Source: DATFPQ01 sp035264765 (GTDB lineage Bacteria; Actinomycetota; Actinomycetes; Actinomycetales; Angustibacteraceae). From it: 29,851 nucleotides of DNA. The translations under genes were made by a program, and so were the position numbers. Positions 6,645-14,857 of the stretch are shown in pieces (position 1 is the stretch's first letter; each line of letters opens with the position of its first letter). The notes beneath the pieces are model-generated. The model had not been told where the DNA came from. It was given only the letters and a program-made list of their open reading frames with translations, and searched no databases. Location of the stretch: assembly GCA_035264765.1 (NCBI GenBank), contig DATFPQ010000039.1:1-29851 (forward strand), given 5' to 3'.

Positions 6645-8951
6645 TCAGCTGTCGGGGTCGTGGGCGCCGCGTTCAGCTGGGATGCGCCCGCGGAGGCGAT
6701 AGAGCGGGGCGCCCGTGGTTTTGGGGTGCAGCAGCCCCTGGTCTCCGGCCGTTTCCACCGCGGCGGCACGGTTTCGGACGCCGAGCTTGCGGTAGATGGC
6801 CTTCATCTGCGTCTTGACGGTGGAGGGGGGTACCGCCATCTCGTCTGCGATGGTGGTGACCGTCTTGTGTGTCGGCAGCATCTGGAGGACACGCAGCTCC
6901 GTGGTCGACAGCGTCTCACCGAGAACGGTCGCCGGCCCTGGCGGGGGCAGGCGTCGCTGCAGCTCCGCCTGACGAGCCGGCAGGACACCTTGTGTGGGCA
7001 GTAGCTGCAGGGAGCGCTTGGAGTCGCTGAGCTTCTTGTACGCCTCGTCGGCGTGGCCAAGATCCAGCAGAAGGTGGCCGAGGACCAGCGCGGTTTGGCA
7101 GGCCAGCCAGGGGAACGCGCGCGGGGAGGGATCCGCGTAGATCTGCACGGCGTTGGACAGCGCTTCTTCGGCAGCCAGGGTGTCTCCGGCGTGCAGCCTG
7201 AGCCGGGCGGCCGCCGCGTAGACGACCAGACTGGTCAGGTACGGCTCCAGGTGGCCGTCCTCGATGAGCCGTAGAGCGTCGTTCACGTGCGCGCCTGCGG
7301 CATCCCAGTCCTCGCCGTCGATCGCCAGCAACGCCAACTGGCCCAGGGCCATGCTCACCCCGGGCCGCTGATTGGATGTGCCGTATTGCGTCGCCGAGGC
7401 GAACGCGGCCCCGGCCTGCCCCGATTGGCCCGACAGGCTCAGGGCGCATCCCAGGAGCAGCGCTGCCATCGGGTGCCAGGGGCTTCCAGGCGGTTCCAGC
7501 TGCATCGCCTCGCGAGCTTCCTCCACCATGTTGGAGATGCCAGCTACCGCGAGCGCCGTCCGAAGACGCGCAACGGCCGACGTCAGTGATGCGCCCCCGT
7601 CCATGAAAGGTCCGTCGTGGTCATCGCTCTGCTCGGCGATTCGCAAGGCGCGAGCGGCCTCACCCGGATGACCCGTCAGTGCCCACACCCAGCCTGCGTT
7701 GACGGCGCCCGCCGGGAAAGCTCGCAGCATGTCGTCGTTGAGCGCCGACAGGTAAGACCGCACCTGATGCAGGCGGCCCTGGGTATTGAGAGTCTGGATC
7801 TGAGCGCCGATCAGCCGCGCAGCTCCATCGGGCCGGCCGCCGACGGCGACCGCGTGTTCGATGGCGCGCGCCGGCATGCCGTGCTCCTCGAACCACGTCG
7901 CCGCCCGCGAATGGATCGGAGCCTCCTCATGAGGCTCGATGCGACGCAGCTGGGCGCGCAGGATCGCGGCGAAGAGCTGGTGATAGCGGAACCAACCGTC
8001 CGCCTCAGCCGGTACGAGGAAAAGGTTCTTGTCATAAACCTCCGCCAACAGCGCTGAGGAATGGCCCACCTGCAGTGCGGCGTCGCAGAGGGCTCCGCTC
8101 ATCACGGACAGAACCGAGCTCCGTCGCAGGAAGCGCACCAGCTCCTCCGGCTGTCTGGAGAGAACTTCCTCCACGAAGTAGTCGGCCACAAATCGGTGTC
8201 CCGCTCCAAATGGCTCAATGCCCGACGTCCGGCCGCCGCCAGCCCGAGCGGCCATCGCAGCCAGATAGATGCCGGCGGGCCAGCCCTCCGTCACCTCGAG
8301 CAGCTCCGCAACCGCGGCTTCACTCACCGGTACATTCATCAAGTCGAACAACGTCTTCGCCTCAGCAGGGGAGAAGGCCAGATCGTTGCCGTCGATCTCC
8401 GCGGTCAGCCCTTGTCGGCGCAGCCGGCTCAGACCGTGGCCCAACGGCCGCTGTCCCGCCACGACCAGGTGGTTGCCCCTTGGCAGCACTTGCGCCAGCG
8501 AGGTCAGCAGGTCCCGGCACGCCGGCCGGGTCAAGGCCTGCGCGTCGTCGATCACCACCACTCGGGGGTGAGCCGCCAACCTCAGGCCATCGATCAGCAG
8601 ATCCCCGGTGAAGCCCGCCTCCACTGGATCGTTACTGACCAAGGCCCTCCGAACGACGGCCAGCTGCTGCTCCACGCCATCGCCTGCCGGCACCGCACGG
8701 GCGATTCGCCTGATCAGCTCCACAGGCTCGTCCGCCTCTGGATCACACTCCACCCACCCGAACGGACGCTCATCCACTGCTGCCCACTGCCGCAGCACGG
8801 TGGTCTTGCCGTAGCCCGCGGGAGCGTCCACCAGGATTATTGGAGTATCCGGAGACACCGCACGAAGGCGGCCCACGATCTCACGACGAGGCACGACACC
8901 GGCCCTCGAACCCGACCCGTCGTCGCGGCCACTTGGGGCTGGCCCGTTCAT
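6645..8951 (-). CDS. LuxR-family regulator of the MalT/LAL type
   Basis: 768 residues from the ATG at 8951, which has GGGAG ten bases upstream; an open frame continues to 9047 without a better start. The N-terminal STAND-type ATPase has a Walker A motif DAPAGYGKTT (42-51) and Walker B RVVVIDDAQ (130-138). A long helical-repeat region (about 340-670) resembles the TPR-like sensor part of MalT. The C-terminal LuxR HTH spans about 681-735 (LSTTELRVLQMLPTHK, STVKTQMKAIYRKLGVRNR). Such proteins are ATP- and ligand-dependent activators. It is divergent from the GT2/PilZ gene over a 447-base gap, so it may control that gene; this is inference. The ligand is unknown. Confidence 0.9.
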   Translation of the reverse strand: MNGPAPSGRDDGSGSRAGVVPRREIVGRLRAVSPDTPIILVDAPAGYGKTTVLRQWAAVDERPFGWVECDPEADEPVELIRRIARAVPAGDGVEQQLAVVRRALVSNDPVEAGFTGDLLIDGLRLAAHPRVVVIDDAQALTRPACRDLLTSLAQVLPRGNHLVVAGQRPLGHGLSRLRRQGLTAEIDGNDLAFSPAEAKTLFDLMNVPVSEAAVAELLEVTEGWPAGIYLAAMAARAGGGRTSGIEPFGAGHRFVADYFVEEVLSRQPEELVRFLRRSSVLSVMSGALCDAALQVGHSSALLAEVYDKNLFLVPAEADGWFRYHQLFAAILRAQLRRIEPHEEAPIHSRAATWFEEHGMPARAIEHAVAVGGRPDGAARLIGAQIQTLNTQGRLHQVRSYLSALNDDMLRAFPAGAVNAGWVWALTGHPGEAARALRIAEQSDDHDGPFMDGGASLTSAVARLRTALAVAGISNMVEEAREAMQLEPPGSPWHPMAALLLGCALSLSGQSGQAGAAFASATQYGTSNQRPGVSMALGQLALLAIDGEDWDAAGAHVNDALRLIEDGHLEPYLTSLVVYAAAARLRLHAGDTLAAEEALSNAVQIYADPSPRAFPWLACQTALVLGHLLLDLGHADEAYKKLSDSKRSLQLLPTQGVLPARQAELQRRLPPPGPATVLGETLSTTELRVLQMLPTHKTVTTIADEMAVPPSTVKTQMKAIYRKLGVRNRAAAVETAGDQGLLHPKTTGAPLYRLRGRIPAERGAHDPDS

Positions 8952-9398
8952 CGCGTCCCGACTCCCGCCACTGCGCGCCGACTTTCGGGGCTCCGACAAC
9001 CCACGCCCACCACCGCCCCACACCGATCGCAATCTGCACCGAGGCATGAGCCGTATGAGCCCGTCCCCGCTCAGCGAACGTCCCGTGCGCGATTGATCGT
9101 GGCACGGCCCGACGGCTCGAATCCACAGCAGTCAGACGTACGTCGCGCGGCAACCTCTCCCGCGTCTGGCCCGTGGAGCGCACAGAACCACGGGATCCGA
9201 CGGTGTCCGTGTTGTCGATCGCTGGGCGGGACCATGGGGCGCCTTGGAGTTATCACCGCAGCCAACCGCCGCCCCAAATACGCCCCCACGGGGCAGCAGG
9301 GGCTATGCGCTCCTGCACCCGGGTCAGATCGTGGGGACGCGCTCGGTCTACCCGTTCGGGTGATCCGGGTTGGTGCACGGCAGTCCGATACCGCTGGC
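8952..9398. other. Divergent intergenic region between the LAL regulator and the GT2/PilZ gene
   Basis: No gene is supported in these 447 bases. Visible elements are a perfect 10-base palindrome GACGTACGTC (9135-9144), a direct repeat ATGAGCC at 9046-9052 and 9055-9061, and a small GC hairpin GCCCC-CAC-GGGGC at 9282-9294. The palindrome could be a site for the LuxR-type HTH. The region is long enough for two promoters, but none could be assigned with confidence. Confidence 0.4.
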
Positions 9399-11327
9399 AT
9401 GACGATGGTGCCGGCGCAGCGCCGGTCCGACAGGCCGGTGCCTCCGCCTCGGCAAGGACTCCGCGACCCCTGGGACGCGCTTCCCGCGCCGGAACCCCGA
9501 GGCCGTCGCGCCGCGGTGCGCGCCCTTGCTGTGCTGGCGCTCGTCGCAACCGCCGCCTACCTGACCTGGCGGCTCGTGGCCACGATGCCCTCGGGCAGCC
9601 TCTGGCTCGGCGTCCCCTTCCTGGTGCTGGAGGTCCACGCCGCCGTCGGCTTTGCGCTCTTCGTCAGCTCCACGTGGGACGTGGACTCGCCGGACGTGCC
9701 GCCGCTTCCGGCGCCGCAGCCGTCGGTGACCGTGCTGGTGGCGACCTATGACGAGGATCTCGAGGTGCTGCTCCCCACGGTCGCCGCGGCCGTGGACCTG
9801 GACGGCCCGCACGAGACCTGGGTGCTGGACGACGGTGACCGTGCGGAGGTGGGAAGGGTGGCCCGTGCCCTGGGCGCGCGCCACGTCACCCGGCCGGTAC
9901 GCGACCACGCCAAGGCGGGCAACCTGAATCATGCGCTGGAGTTGGTGACAACCGAGCTGGTCGCTGTCTTCGACGCCGACCACGTGGCCGATCGGGACTT
10001 CCTCACCCGCACCCTCGGCTACTTCTCCGACCCGGCGGTCGCGCTGGTGCAGACACCGCAGGACTTCTACAACGTGGACTCCTTCGAGCACCTCTCCGAC
10101 ACCTTGCACGAGGAGTCGCTGTTCTACCGGGTGATCCAGGCGGGCAAGCACAGCGCCGGTGCGGCGTTCTGGTGCGGCACCAACGCGGTGCTGCGCGTGT
10201 CCGCCCTGCGCGCCGTGGGCGGCGTCGCCACCGAGACCCTCACCGAGGACCTGCACACGACGACGCGACTGCACCGCTCCGGTTGGCGAACCGTCTACCA
10301 CAACGAGGTCCTGGCGCGCGGGCTGGCCGCCGCGGGGCCGGATGCCTTCCTGTCCCAGCGCCTGCGGTGGGGACAGGGCGCCATGCAGGTTCTGCGGCTC
10401 GACAACCCGCTGCTCGGTGCTGGCCTCACGCTGCGGCAGCGGGCGGCGTACCTCTACTCCTTGTCGGCGTGGTTCGACTCCTGGCGCACGCTCCTGCTGG
10501 CTCTGGTTCCCGTCGTCGTGCTTCTCACGGGGGCCGTCCCGGTGCAGGCGCCGCCGACGGCCTTCCTCGCCGCCGCCGGAACGTCGCTGGGCCTCCAGCA
10601 GGCCGCGTTGGTGGCGCTGGGTCGGGGCCGGTCCCGGGTCCTGCCGTCACTAGTCTTCGACGTGGTCCGGCTGCAGGCCAACCTGGGGGCCACCTGGTCG
10701 CTCGTCCGGCCGGACAGCGGGGGCTTCCGGGTGACCGCCAAGGGGCGCACCGGGGACGAGCGCGCTGCCGCGTCGGTGCCGTCGGTCCTGAAGGCCCTGC
10801 TGACGGTCGTGTCCGCGGGCCTCGTCTGGGGCCTGCTCACCCTCGACGGGCTGACCCCGACGACGTACCCGGCGCGGTGGGTGGCCCTGGTATCGCTCGG
10901 CTGGCTGGCGGTCACGCTCGTCCTCGTGCTCGCCGCCGTAAGGCGGATCCGCGACCTTCGCTACGGGGCGGAGCGCCGCGACGGGCACCGCTTCCCGGTG
11001 CACCTGCTCGGCGAGGTCGGAGGCGCTGTCGCCGTGGTGGACGACGTGTCGCTCGGCGGTGCCCAGGTTCGCCTGGAGGGGGAGGGCCACGCGGTCGGGG
11101 ACACCGTGGAGCTCGCCATCGCCGTGACTGGGCAGGAGACGCCGCTGCGCCTGTCGGCCACCGTCCGCAGCCGGGTCGGGGCGGTGCACCGGCTGCAGTT
11201 CGCGGACGACCAGTGGCGCGCGCTCGGGACGCTGTCGTCCGTCGCCTTCCGCCAGACGATTCTCCAGCGGGCCGACGCGGTGGGCGTCGACCGGGCAGGG
11301 CCGGAGCCGCTCCCGGTCAACGGGTGA
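9399..11327 (+). CDS. Cellulose-synthase-like GT2 glycosyltransferase with PilZ domain
   Basis: 642 residues from the ATG at 9399; the same frame is open far upstream, but that part is antisense to the LAL gene and is rejected. No strong ribosome site was seen. Two membrane segments (about 38-60, 67-90) precede a family 2 transferase domain with DDG (144-146), FDADH (191-195), TED (282-284) and QRLRW (320-324), the four signatures of processive enzymes such as BcsA. Further membrane segments follow (about 364-384, 387-408, 465-482, 492-514). A C-terminal PilZ domain has RDGHR (R527, R531) and DVSLGG (D549, S551, G554), the c-di-GMP-binding pattern. It should make a beta-linked exopolysaccharide at the membrane under c-di-GMP control. 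No BcsB, BcsC or cellulase gene is adjacent, so the product may not be cellulose. Confidence 0.92.
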   Translation: MTMVPAQRRSDRPVPPPRQGLRDPWDALPAPEPRGRRAAVRALAVLALVATAAYLTWRLVATMPSGSLWLGVPFLVLEVHAAVGFALFVSSTWDVDSPDVPPLPAPQPSVTVLVATYDEDLEVLLPTVAAAVDLDGPHETWVLDDGDRAEVGRVARALGARHVTRPVRDHAKAGNLNHALELVTTELVAVFDADHVADRDFLTRTLGYFSDPAVALVQTPQDFYNVDSFEHLSDTLHEESLFYRVIQAGKHSAGAAFWCGTNAVLRVSALRAVGGVATETLTEDLHTTTRLHRSGWRTVYHNEVLARGLAAAGPDAFLSQRLRWGQGAMQVLRLDNPLLGAGLTLRQRAAYLYSLSAWFDSWRTLLLALVPVVVLLTGAVPVQAPPTAFLAAAGTSLGLQQAALVALGRGRSRVLPSLVFDVVRLQANLGATWSLVRPDSGGFRVTAKGRTGDERAAASVPSVLKALLTVVSAGLVWGLLTLDGLTPTTYPARWVALVSLGWLAVTLVLVLAAVRRIRDLRYGAERRDGHRFPVHLLGEVGGAVAVVDDVSLGGAQVRLEGEGHAVGDTVELAIAVTGQETPLRLSATVRSRVGAVHRLQFADDQWRALGTLSSVAFRQTILQRADAVGVDRAGPEPLPVNG

Positions 11328-11337
11328 GGTGCTCGGT

Positions 11338-11354
11338 AGGCCGGGCCTCGGCCT
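11338..11354. terminator. Possible bidirectional terminator hairpin
   Basis: AGGCC (11338-11342) and GGCCT (11350-11354) form a 5-bp stem with a 7-base loop in the 30-base gap between the converging GT2/PilZ and lacI-type genes. There is no T-tract. The position supports a terminator role more than the sequence does. Confidence 0.35.
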
Positions 11355-11357
11355 CGA

Positions 11358-12425
11358 TCAGCGTTCCGCTGACTCGTGTTCCTCGACGGCGACCGGTGCT
11401 CTCGCTTGGCGCCCCGTGGTGGAGCTCCGGACGACGAGCTCTGGTGTCATCACGACCCGACGGTGTCGGTGACCCGCCACGTGCTGAACCTCCTCGAGCA
11501 GGAGGTCGGCCCCCGTGCGGCCGAGCAGCCGTCGCGGCTGACGGACGGAGGTGAGCGGCACGGCGGCTGCTGCTGCGAAGTCGATGTCGTCGTACCCGAC
11601 GATGGCGATGTCGTCCGGCACCGCGACTCTGTGCTCGGTGAGCACCTGCAGAACTCCCAACGCGATGAGGTCGTTGGTGCAGATCACGGCGGTCGGACGC
11701 GGGTAGAGGCCCAGCAGGCGCATGCCGGCGTCCCGGCCGTTCTGGAAGCCGAGACTGGGAACCCGTACGTCCACCATCGAGTCCGGGTCGCGCCCCCACT
11801 GGGCGAGGCTGGCACGTGCTCCCTCGCCACGCTCTCGGCACGGCGCTAGTTCCGGGCTGCTGGAGATGTAGGCCACCTGGGTATGACCGAGGGAGAGCAG
11901 GTGTGCCATGGCCAGCTCGCCGCCTCGTACGTCGTCGACTCCGACAGCGCAGTGGTCCGCGTCGGCGGTGCGGTGGTCAAGAGAGACGACGGCCGTTCCG
12001 TGGTCACGGAGCCGCCGCAGCCGCGCCGCGACGGAGTCGCCGGAAGGGATGATCAGCACGCCCTGCACGCCCTGCTGCTCCAAGAGCGTCAGGTGCGTCT
12101 CCTCCTTGCCGGGATCCGCGTCGGTGTTGCAGACGATGACCGCGAACCCGGCCGGACTGGCGGAGTCCTCAACGCCGCGAGCGAGGTCTGTATAGAAGGG
12201 GTTCGTCAGGTCGAGGACCACCAGGCCGAGGACCCGACCGCGGCCGGTGCTCAGCTGCCGCGCCGACTCGTTGCGCACGAAGCCCAGCTCGGTGATGGCC
12301 CGTAGGACGCGCTGGCGCGTCGCCGGAGCCACCGAGTCGGGACGGTTGAGGACGTTCGACACGGTGCCCACCGAGACGTCGGCCTGCCGCGCCACGTGCC
12401 TGATGGTGACCTTCGCCTGCGTCAC
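11358..12425 (-). CDS. LacI-family transcriptional regulator of the ADP-ribosylglycohydrolase/CUT1 locus
   Basis: 355 residues from the GTG at 12425, with GGAGGGG about 11 bases upstream; the longer open frame to 12812 runs through the ADP-ribosylglycohydrolase gene and is rejected. The HTH is VTIRHVARQADVSVGTVSNV (residues 6-25), the hinge follows near 60, and the effector domain has LGLVVLDLTNPFYTDLARG, QGVQGVLIIPSGD, VVSLDHR, TAVICTNDLIALG and IVGYDDIDFAAAAAVPLTSV. The LTNPF and YDDIDFA motifs are classic for sugar-responsive LacI members. It lies next to the enzyme and transporter genes whose promoters hold TGAACCGGTT palindromes, so it is the likely repressor. A half-site of that palindrome (12461-12466) lies upstream of its own start, which hints at autoregulation. 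Confidence 0.92.
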   Translation of the reverse strand: MTQAKVTIRHVARQADVSVGTVSNVLNRPDSVAPATRQRVLRAITELGFVRNESARQLSTGRGRVLGLVVLDLTNPFYTDLARGVEDSASPAGFAVIVCNTDADPGKEETHLTLLEQQGVQGVLIIPSGDSVAARLRRLRDHGTAVVSLDHRTADADHCAVGVDDVRGGELAMAHLLSLGHTQVAYISSSPELAPCRERGEGARASLAQWGRDPDSMVDVRVPSLGFQNGRDAGMRLLGLYPRPTAVICTNDLIALGVLQVLTEHRVAVPDDIAIVGYDDIDFAAAAAVPLTSVRQPRRLLGRTGADLLLEEVQHVAGHRHRRVVMTPELVVRSSTTGRQARAPVAVEEHESAER

Positions 12426-12514
12426 GGATCCGACGTCCCCTCCAGCTGTTGAAATGAACAGTGAACCATTCCCTCCCCCGGCAGGGGGGCCGCACCCGGT
12501 GGCCACAGCCGGGG

Positions 12515-12548
12515 GCGGGTGCGGCGCGGTGTCGCGCGCCGCACCCGC
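12515..12548 (-). terminator. Strong hairpin ending the ADP-ribosylglycohydrolase transcript
   Basis: GCGGGTGCGGCGC (12515-12527) and its exact complement GCGCCGCACCCGC (12536-12548) form a 13-bp stem with an 8-base loop, starting five bases after the enzyme's stop codon. A further copy of GCCGCACCC at 12489-12497 could compete for the same arm and give an alternative 9-bp stem. There is no T-run, as is common in actinomycetes. Confidence 0.7.
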
Positions 12549-12553
12549 TCGCG

Positions 12554-14515
12554 TCAGTGGTCCCAGGGGAAGCGAGTACGCCCGACGGTCGGAAGGCCGT
12601 GGTTGAGCCGGCCTGCCGTACTGGCCAGCAGATGGCACTCGGGCAGGTCCGCGCCCTCCTCGCGGACCAGCTTCACGACGAGCTCGTTCCAACCCTGCTC
12701 GAAGCGGACCTCGAGATACCCGTCGTTCGGGCTCCCGTACGCCGGGCGGATGGGGCGGTGGCGGTCCAGGCTGAACAGCTGCTTGCCGTTCAGCCATGCC
12801 GACACAGGGCACCCGGCGTCCACACCGAGAAGGACGTCCAGCGCCTCCGGGACCTGGAAGAACGTCTGCACGTACACGACGCCGGGCTGGTCCAGGACCT
12901 GCTCGAGCGGCAGGCGGTTGCCGAGCACGGTGAGGTCCTTCCAGCTCCCGTCCCTAGCGCTCGCCGTGAGCTCGTCCGGGCGCTGTGCCTCCGGCGGGAA
13001 CGGAGTTTGCAGAAGCTGGCCCGCGGAGCGGCCTTCAGCCGGGTAGCGCTCGCTGACCCGGGTCGCGATCGCTCCGACGAGCGCCACCGGTACGGCAGGC
13101 TGCTGCGGGTAGCCCGCCAGCTCCACGTCGAGGAAGAGCCGGTTGGTGTTGGCGACGCGAGACCGGTCGGGCACGGCGATGTCCCATGACACGGTGACCG
13201 CGCTCGCCGGAGGGATCTCCACCACCTGTGCCGAAGGCGCCTGCCACCCCTCAGGGACGATCAGTCTGGCGGTCGCCGTCACCGGGTCGGGGTGTGGGTT
13301 CGCCAGGCGGGTCGTGAGGGCCTTGGTGGACGTCGGTACGGCGGCGGGACCGTCGAGGTAGTCCACACCGATCGACAGACCGGCCATGCGGTGCTCGACG
13401 AGCAGGGGACTGCGCCTCCACAGCCCACGTACCGAGTCGTCTGCATACAGGTCCGCCTCATCCACCTCCACGGCACCGTCGCGGACGGTGAGCCCGTTGG
13501 CGGCCAGCACCCGCTGCGCCATGGCAGCGACGCGGTCCACCACCTGGTTCAGGTCCAGGGGAATCGGCGTGGATCCGTCGGTCAGGTGGCGCACGCCACC
13601 CCAGTCCTCGTTGGTCGAGATGGCCTCGCCGAACGGCTCCGTCCACCTGGTCGGCAGGCCGGAGTCCCCGGCCACGATCCCGAGCCAGCTTCCGATCGTC
13701 CCGCCACTGGAGTCGGTGTCGTAGCCGCAGTTGACCGTGATGCAGAGGGCGTCCCCGAAGTCCTTGCCCCAGAGCAGGCCGATCACCTGGAAGCCCATGT
13801 TGAGCGGCGAGAACTGGGCGACGTGAGACGGCGTGGCTTCCAGCACGCGGGCGCGAGCCTCCTGCCACGACAGACCCTCGTCGTGTGCGCGGAGCGCTGC
13901 CTTAACGGCCTTGGCGGTCAGGGAGTCCTCTGGGACATACGACAACCCGATGTCGATCAGGCGGCGTGGGTCGCTCACGACGAACCCCGCCGACTGGATG
14001 GCCACGTTGAACAGCTCGCCGAACACGCTCTCCCCGCCGGCGTGGTCGCAGATGGCGTCCTCGTACGCGTAGCGAGCAGCCAACCGAGGATGACCCGGCG
14101 CGACACATGCCCAGATCTCCGAACGGATCGGGCACCCCATGCAGTCGATGAACCAGTTGTTGTAGTGCCCGCTCACCGGCGGCTCCAGCCCCAGCCGCAG
14201 GTTCGTCTTGGACAAGCCGTACTCGTCCCAGTTGTAGCCGATGTGGTCCAGCCAGTACCGGGCCAGGTCTCGCGCCGTCAGGCCAGGACCGACCTGCTCG
14301 AGCGCGGTGAGCCAGATGAGCTGCATCTCCAGGTCGTCATTGGGTAGCCCGCCCTCCCGCAGCTCGGGGTACCACCACACGTCGAAGGGCTCAGGACGAC
14401 CGAGCGCCTCCTCGATCGGCGTACCCAGGGTGCCGCCGCAGTTCTTGCCGACCCAGCAGCCGCGAACCTTGTCACGGAACGTCGTGCCGGTTAGGTCGAG
14501 CATTCGCTCTGTCAC
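12554..14515 (-). CDS. ADP-ribosylglycohydrolase-family enzyme with C-terminal beta-sandwich extension
   Basis: 653 residues from the GTG at 14515, preceded by GAAGGCAGG; an ATG at 14503 is the alternative. Residues 10-300 have the ADP-ribosylglycohydrolase fold: GCWVGKNCGGTLG (19-31), the first metal motif as NDDLEM (59-64, where Thr-Asp-Asp-Thr is usual), PIRSEIWACVAPGHP (129-143) and the second metal motif DTDSSGG (266-272). The C-terminal half is not part of the basic family: about 375-480 reads like a NEW3-type Ig domain (TRLANPHPDPVTATARLIVP) and about 530-640 like a jelly-roll (VYVQTFFQVP, AWLNGKQLF, GWNELVVKLV). There is no signal peptide. It is divergent from a CUT1 operon with shared operators, so the substrate is probably an imported glycoside, perhaps a riboside, rather than ADP-ribosylated protein. 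That role is inference. Confidence 0.88.
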   Translation of the reverse strand: MTERMLDLTGTTFRDKVRGCWVGKNCGGTLGTPIEEALGRPEPFDVWWYPELREGGLPNDDLEMQLIWLTALEQVGPGLTARDLARYWLDHIGYNWDEYGLSKTNLRLGLEPPVSGHYNNWFIDCMGCPIRSEIWACVAPGHPRLAARYAYEDAICDHAGGESVFGELFNVAIQSAGFVVSDPRRLIDIGLSYVPEDSLTAKAVKAALRAHDEGLSWQEARARVLEATPSHVAQFSPLNMGFQVIGLLWGKDFGDALCITVNCGYDTDSSGGTIGSWLGIVAGDSGLPTRWTEPFGEAISTNEDWGGVRHLTDGSTPIPLDLNQVVDRVAAMAQRVLAANGLTVRDGAVEVDEADLYADDSVRGLWRRSPLLVEHRMAGLSIGVDYLDGPAAVPTSTKALTTRLANPHPDPVTATARLIVPEGWQAPSAQVVEIPPASAVTVSWDIAVPDRSRVANTNRLFLDVELAGYPQQPAVPVALVGAIATRVSERYPAEGRSAGQLLQTPFPPEAQRPDELTASARDGSWKDLTVLGNRLPLEQVLDQPGVVYVQTFFQVPEALDVLLGVDAGCPVSAWLNGKQLFSLDRHRPIRPAYGSPNDGYLEVRFEQGWNELVVKLVREEGADLPECHLLASTAGRLNHGLPTVGRTRFPWDH

Positions 14516-14659
14516 TGTGCCTGCCTTCGGTAGAGGTCTCGGGACGCAGCCGTGTTCGCGCGGCAGGACCGTCCACCTGCCGGCGCTACGCGCCTCGCAA
14601 CCGCCCGATGCGCGTGTCACGGGGCCGCGCGAGCGGCGCGCCGCCCCGCTGCGCGATCG

Positions 14660-14688
14660 ACACTAGCTGGTGAACCGGTTCAGAACAA
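14660..14688 (-). promoter_or_regulatory. Promoter of the ADP-ribosylglycohydrolase gene
   Basis: On the minus strand TTGTTC (14688-14683) and TAGTGT (14665-14660) are separated by exactly 17 bases, and the palindrome TGAACCGGTTCA lies inside that spacer. Start of transcription would be near 14653, leaving a leader of about 138 bases. Predicted by eye. Confidence 0.55.
14671..14682. promoter_or_regulatory. LacI-type operator O1
   Basis: TGAACCGGTTCA is a perfect 12-base palindrome with the central CG step typical of LacI-family sites. It occupies the -35/-10 spacer of the enzyme promoter and has a near-identical partner 187 bases away at 14858. The likely ligand is the LacI-type protein encoded at 11358-12425. 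Confidence 0.72.
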
Positions 14689-14814
14689 TGGCGTGTCGAT
14701 GCGCCGGGTCCGCGGGTCGCGACGCGTCCGCGTGTCCGCCTGGGTCCGACGGTGAGGCGGCAAAGCAGCCCACTGCACCGATAGACAGCCCCTAGACCCA
14801 TTTGTGGTGAACCC

Positions 14815-14844
14815 TTGACGCTTGCGCGCTGGCGCTCCTAGGGT
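14815..14844 (+). promoter_or_regulatory. Promoter of the CUT1 binding-protein/permease operon
   Basis: TTGACG (14815-14820) and TAGGGT (14839-14844) are separated by 18 bases. Transcription would begin near 14851, just before operator O2. A leader of about 135 bases (to 14986) follows, in which no riboswitch or small frame was recognised. An extra half-site TGAACC at 14808-14813 abuts the -35. Confidence 0.6.
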
Positions 14845-14857
14845 CGAACTCATCGAC

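Noticed and set aside
9115..9125. GGCTCGAATCC, similar to a tRNA T-loop
   Set aside because: No acceptor, D or anticodon stem can be drawn around it on either strand.
9235..9310. GC-rich hairpins before the c-di-GMP-responsive gene as a possible c-di-GMP or other riboswitch
   Set aside because: The conserved core bases of the GEMM-type or other known classes were not recognised; only a short GCCCC/GGGGC stem is present.
8061..9398. Upstream extension of the GT2/PilZ frame to 8061
   Set aside because: It runs opposite to the LAL regulator gene, has no motif, and the GT2 protein with its N-terminal membrane segments is complete from 9399.
9348..10301. Minus-strand open frame of 317 codons under the GT2 gene
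   Set aside because: Composition of an opposite-strand shadow; the plus-strand reading has full catalytic motifs.
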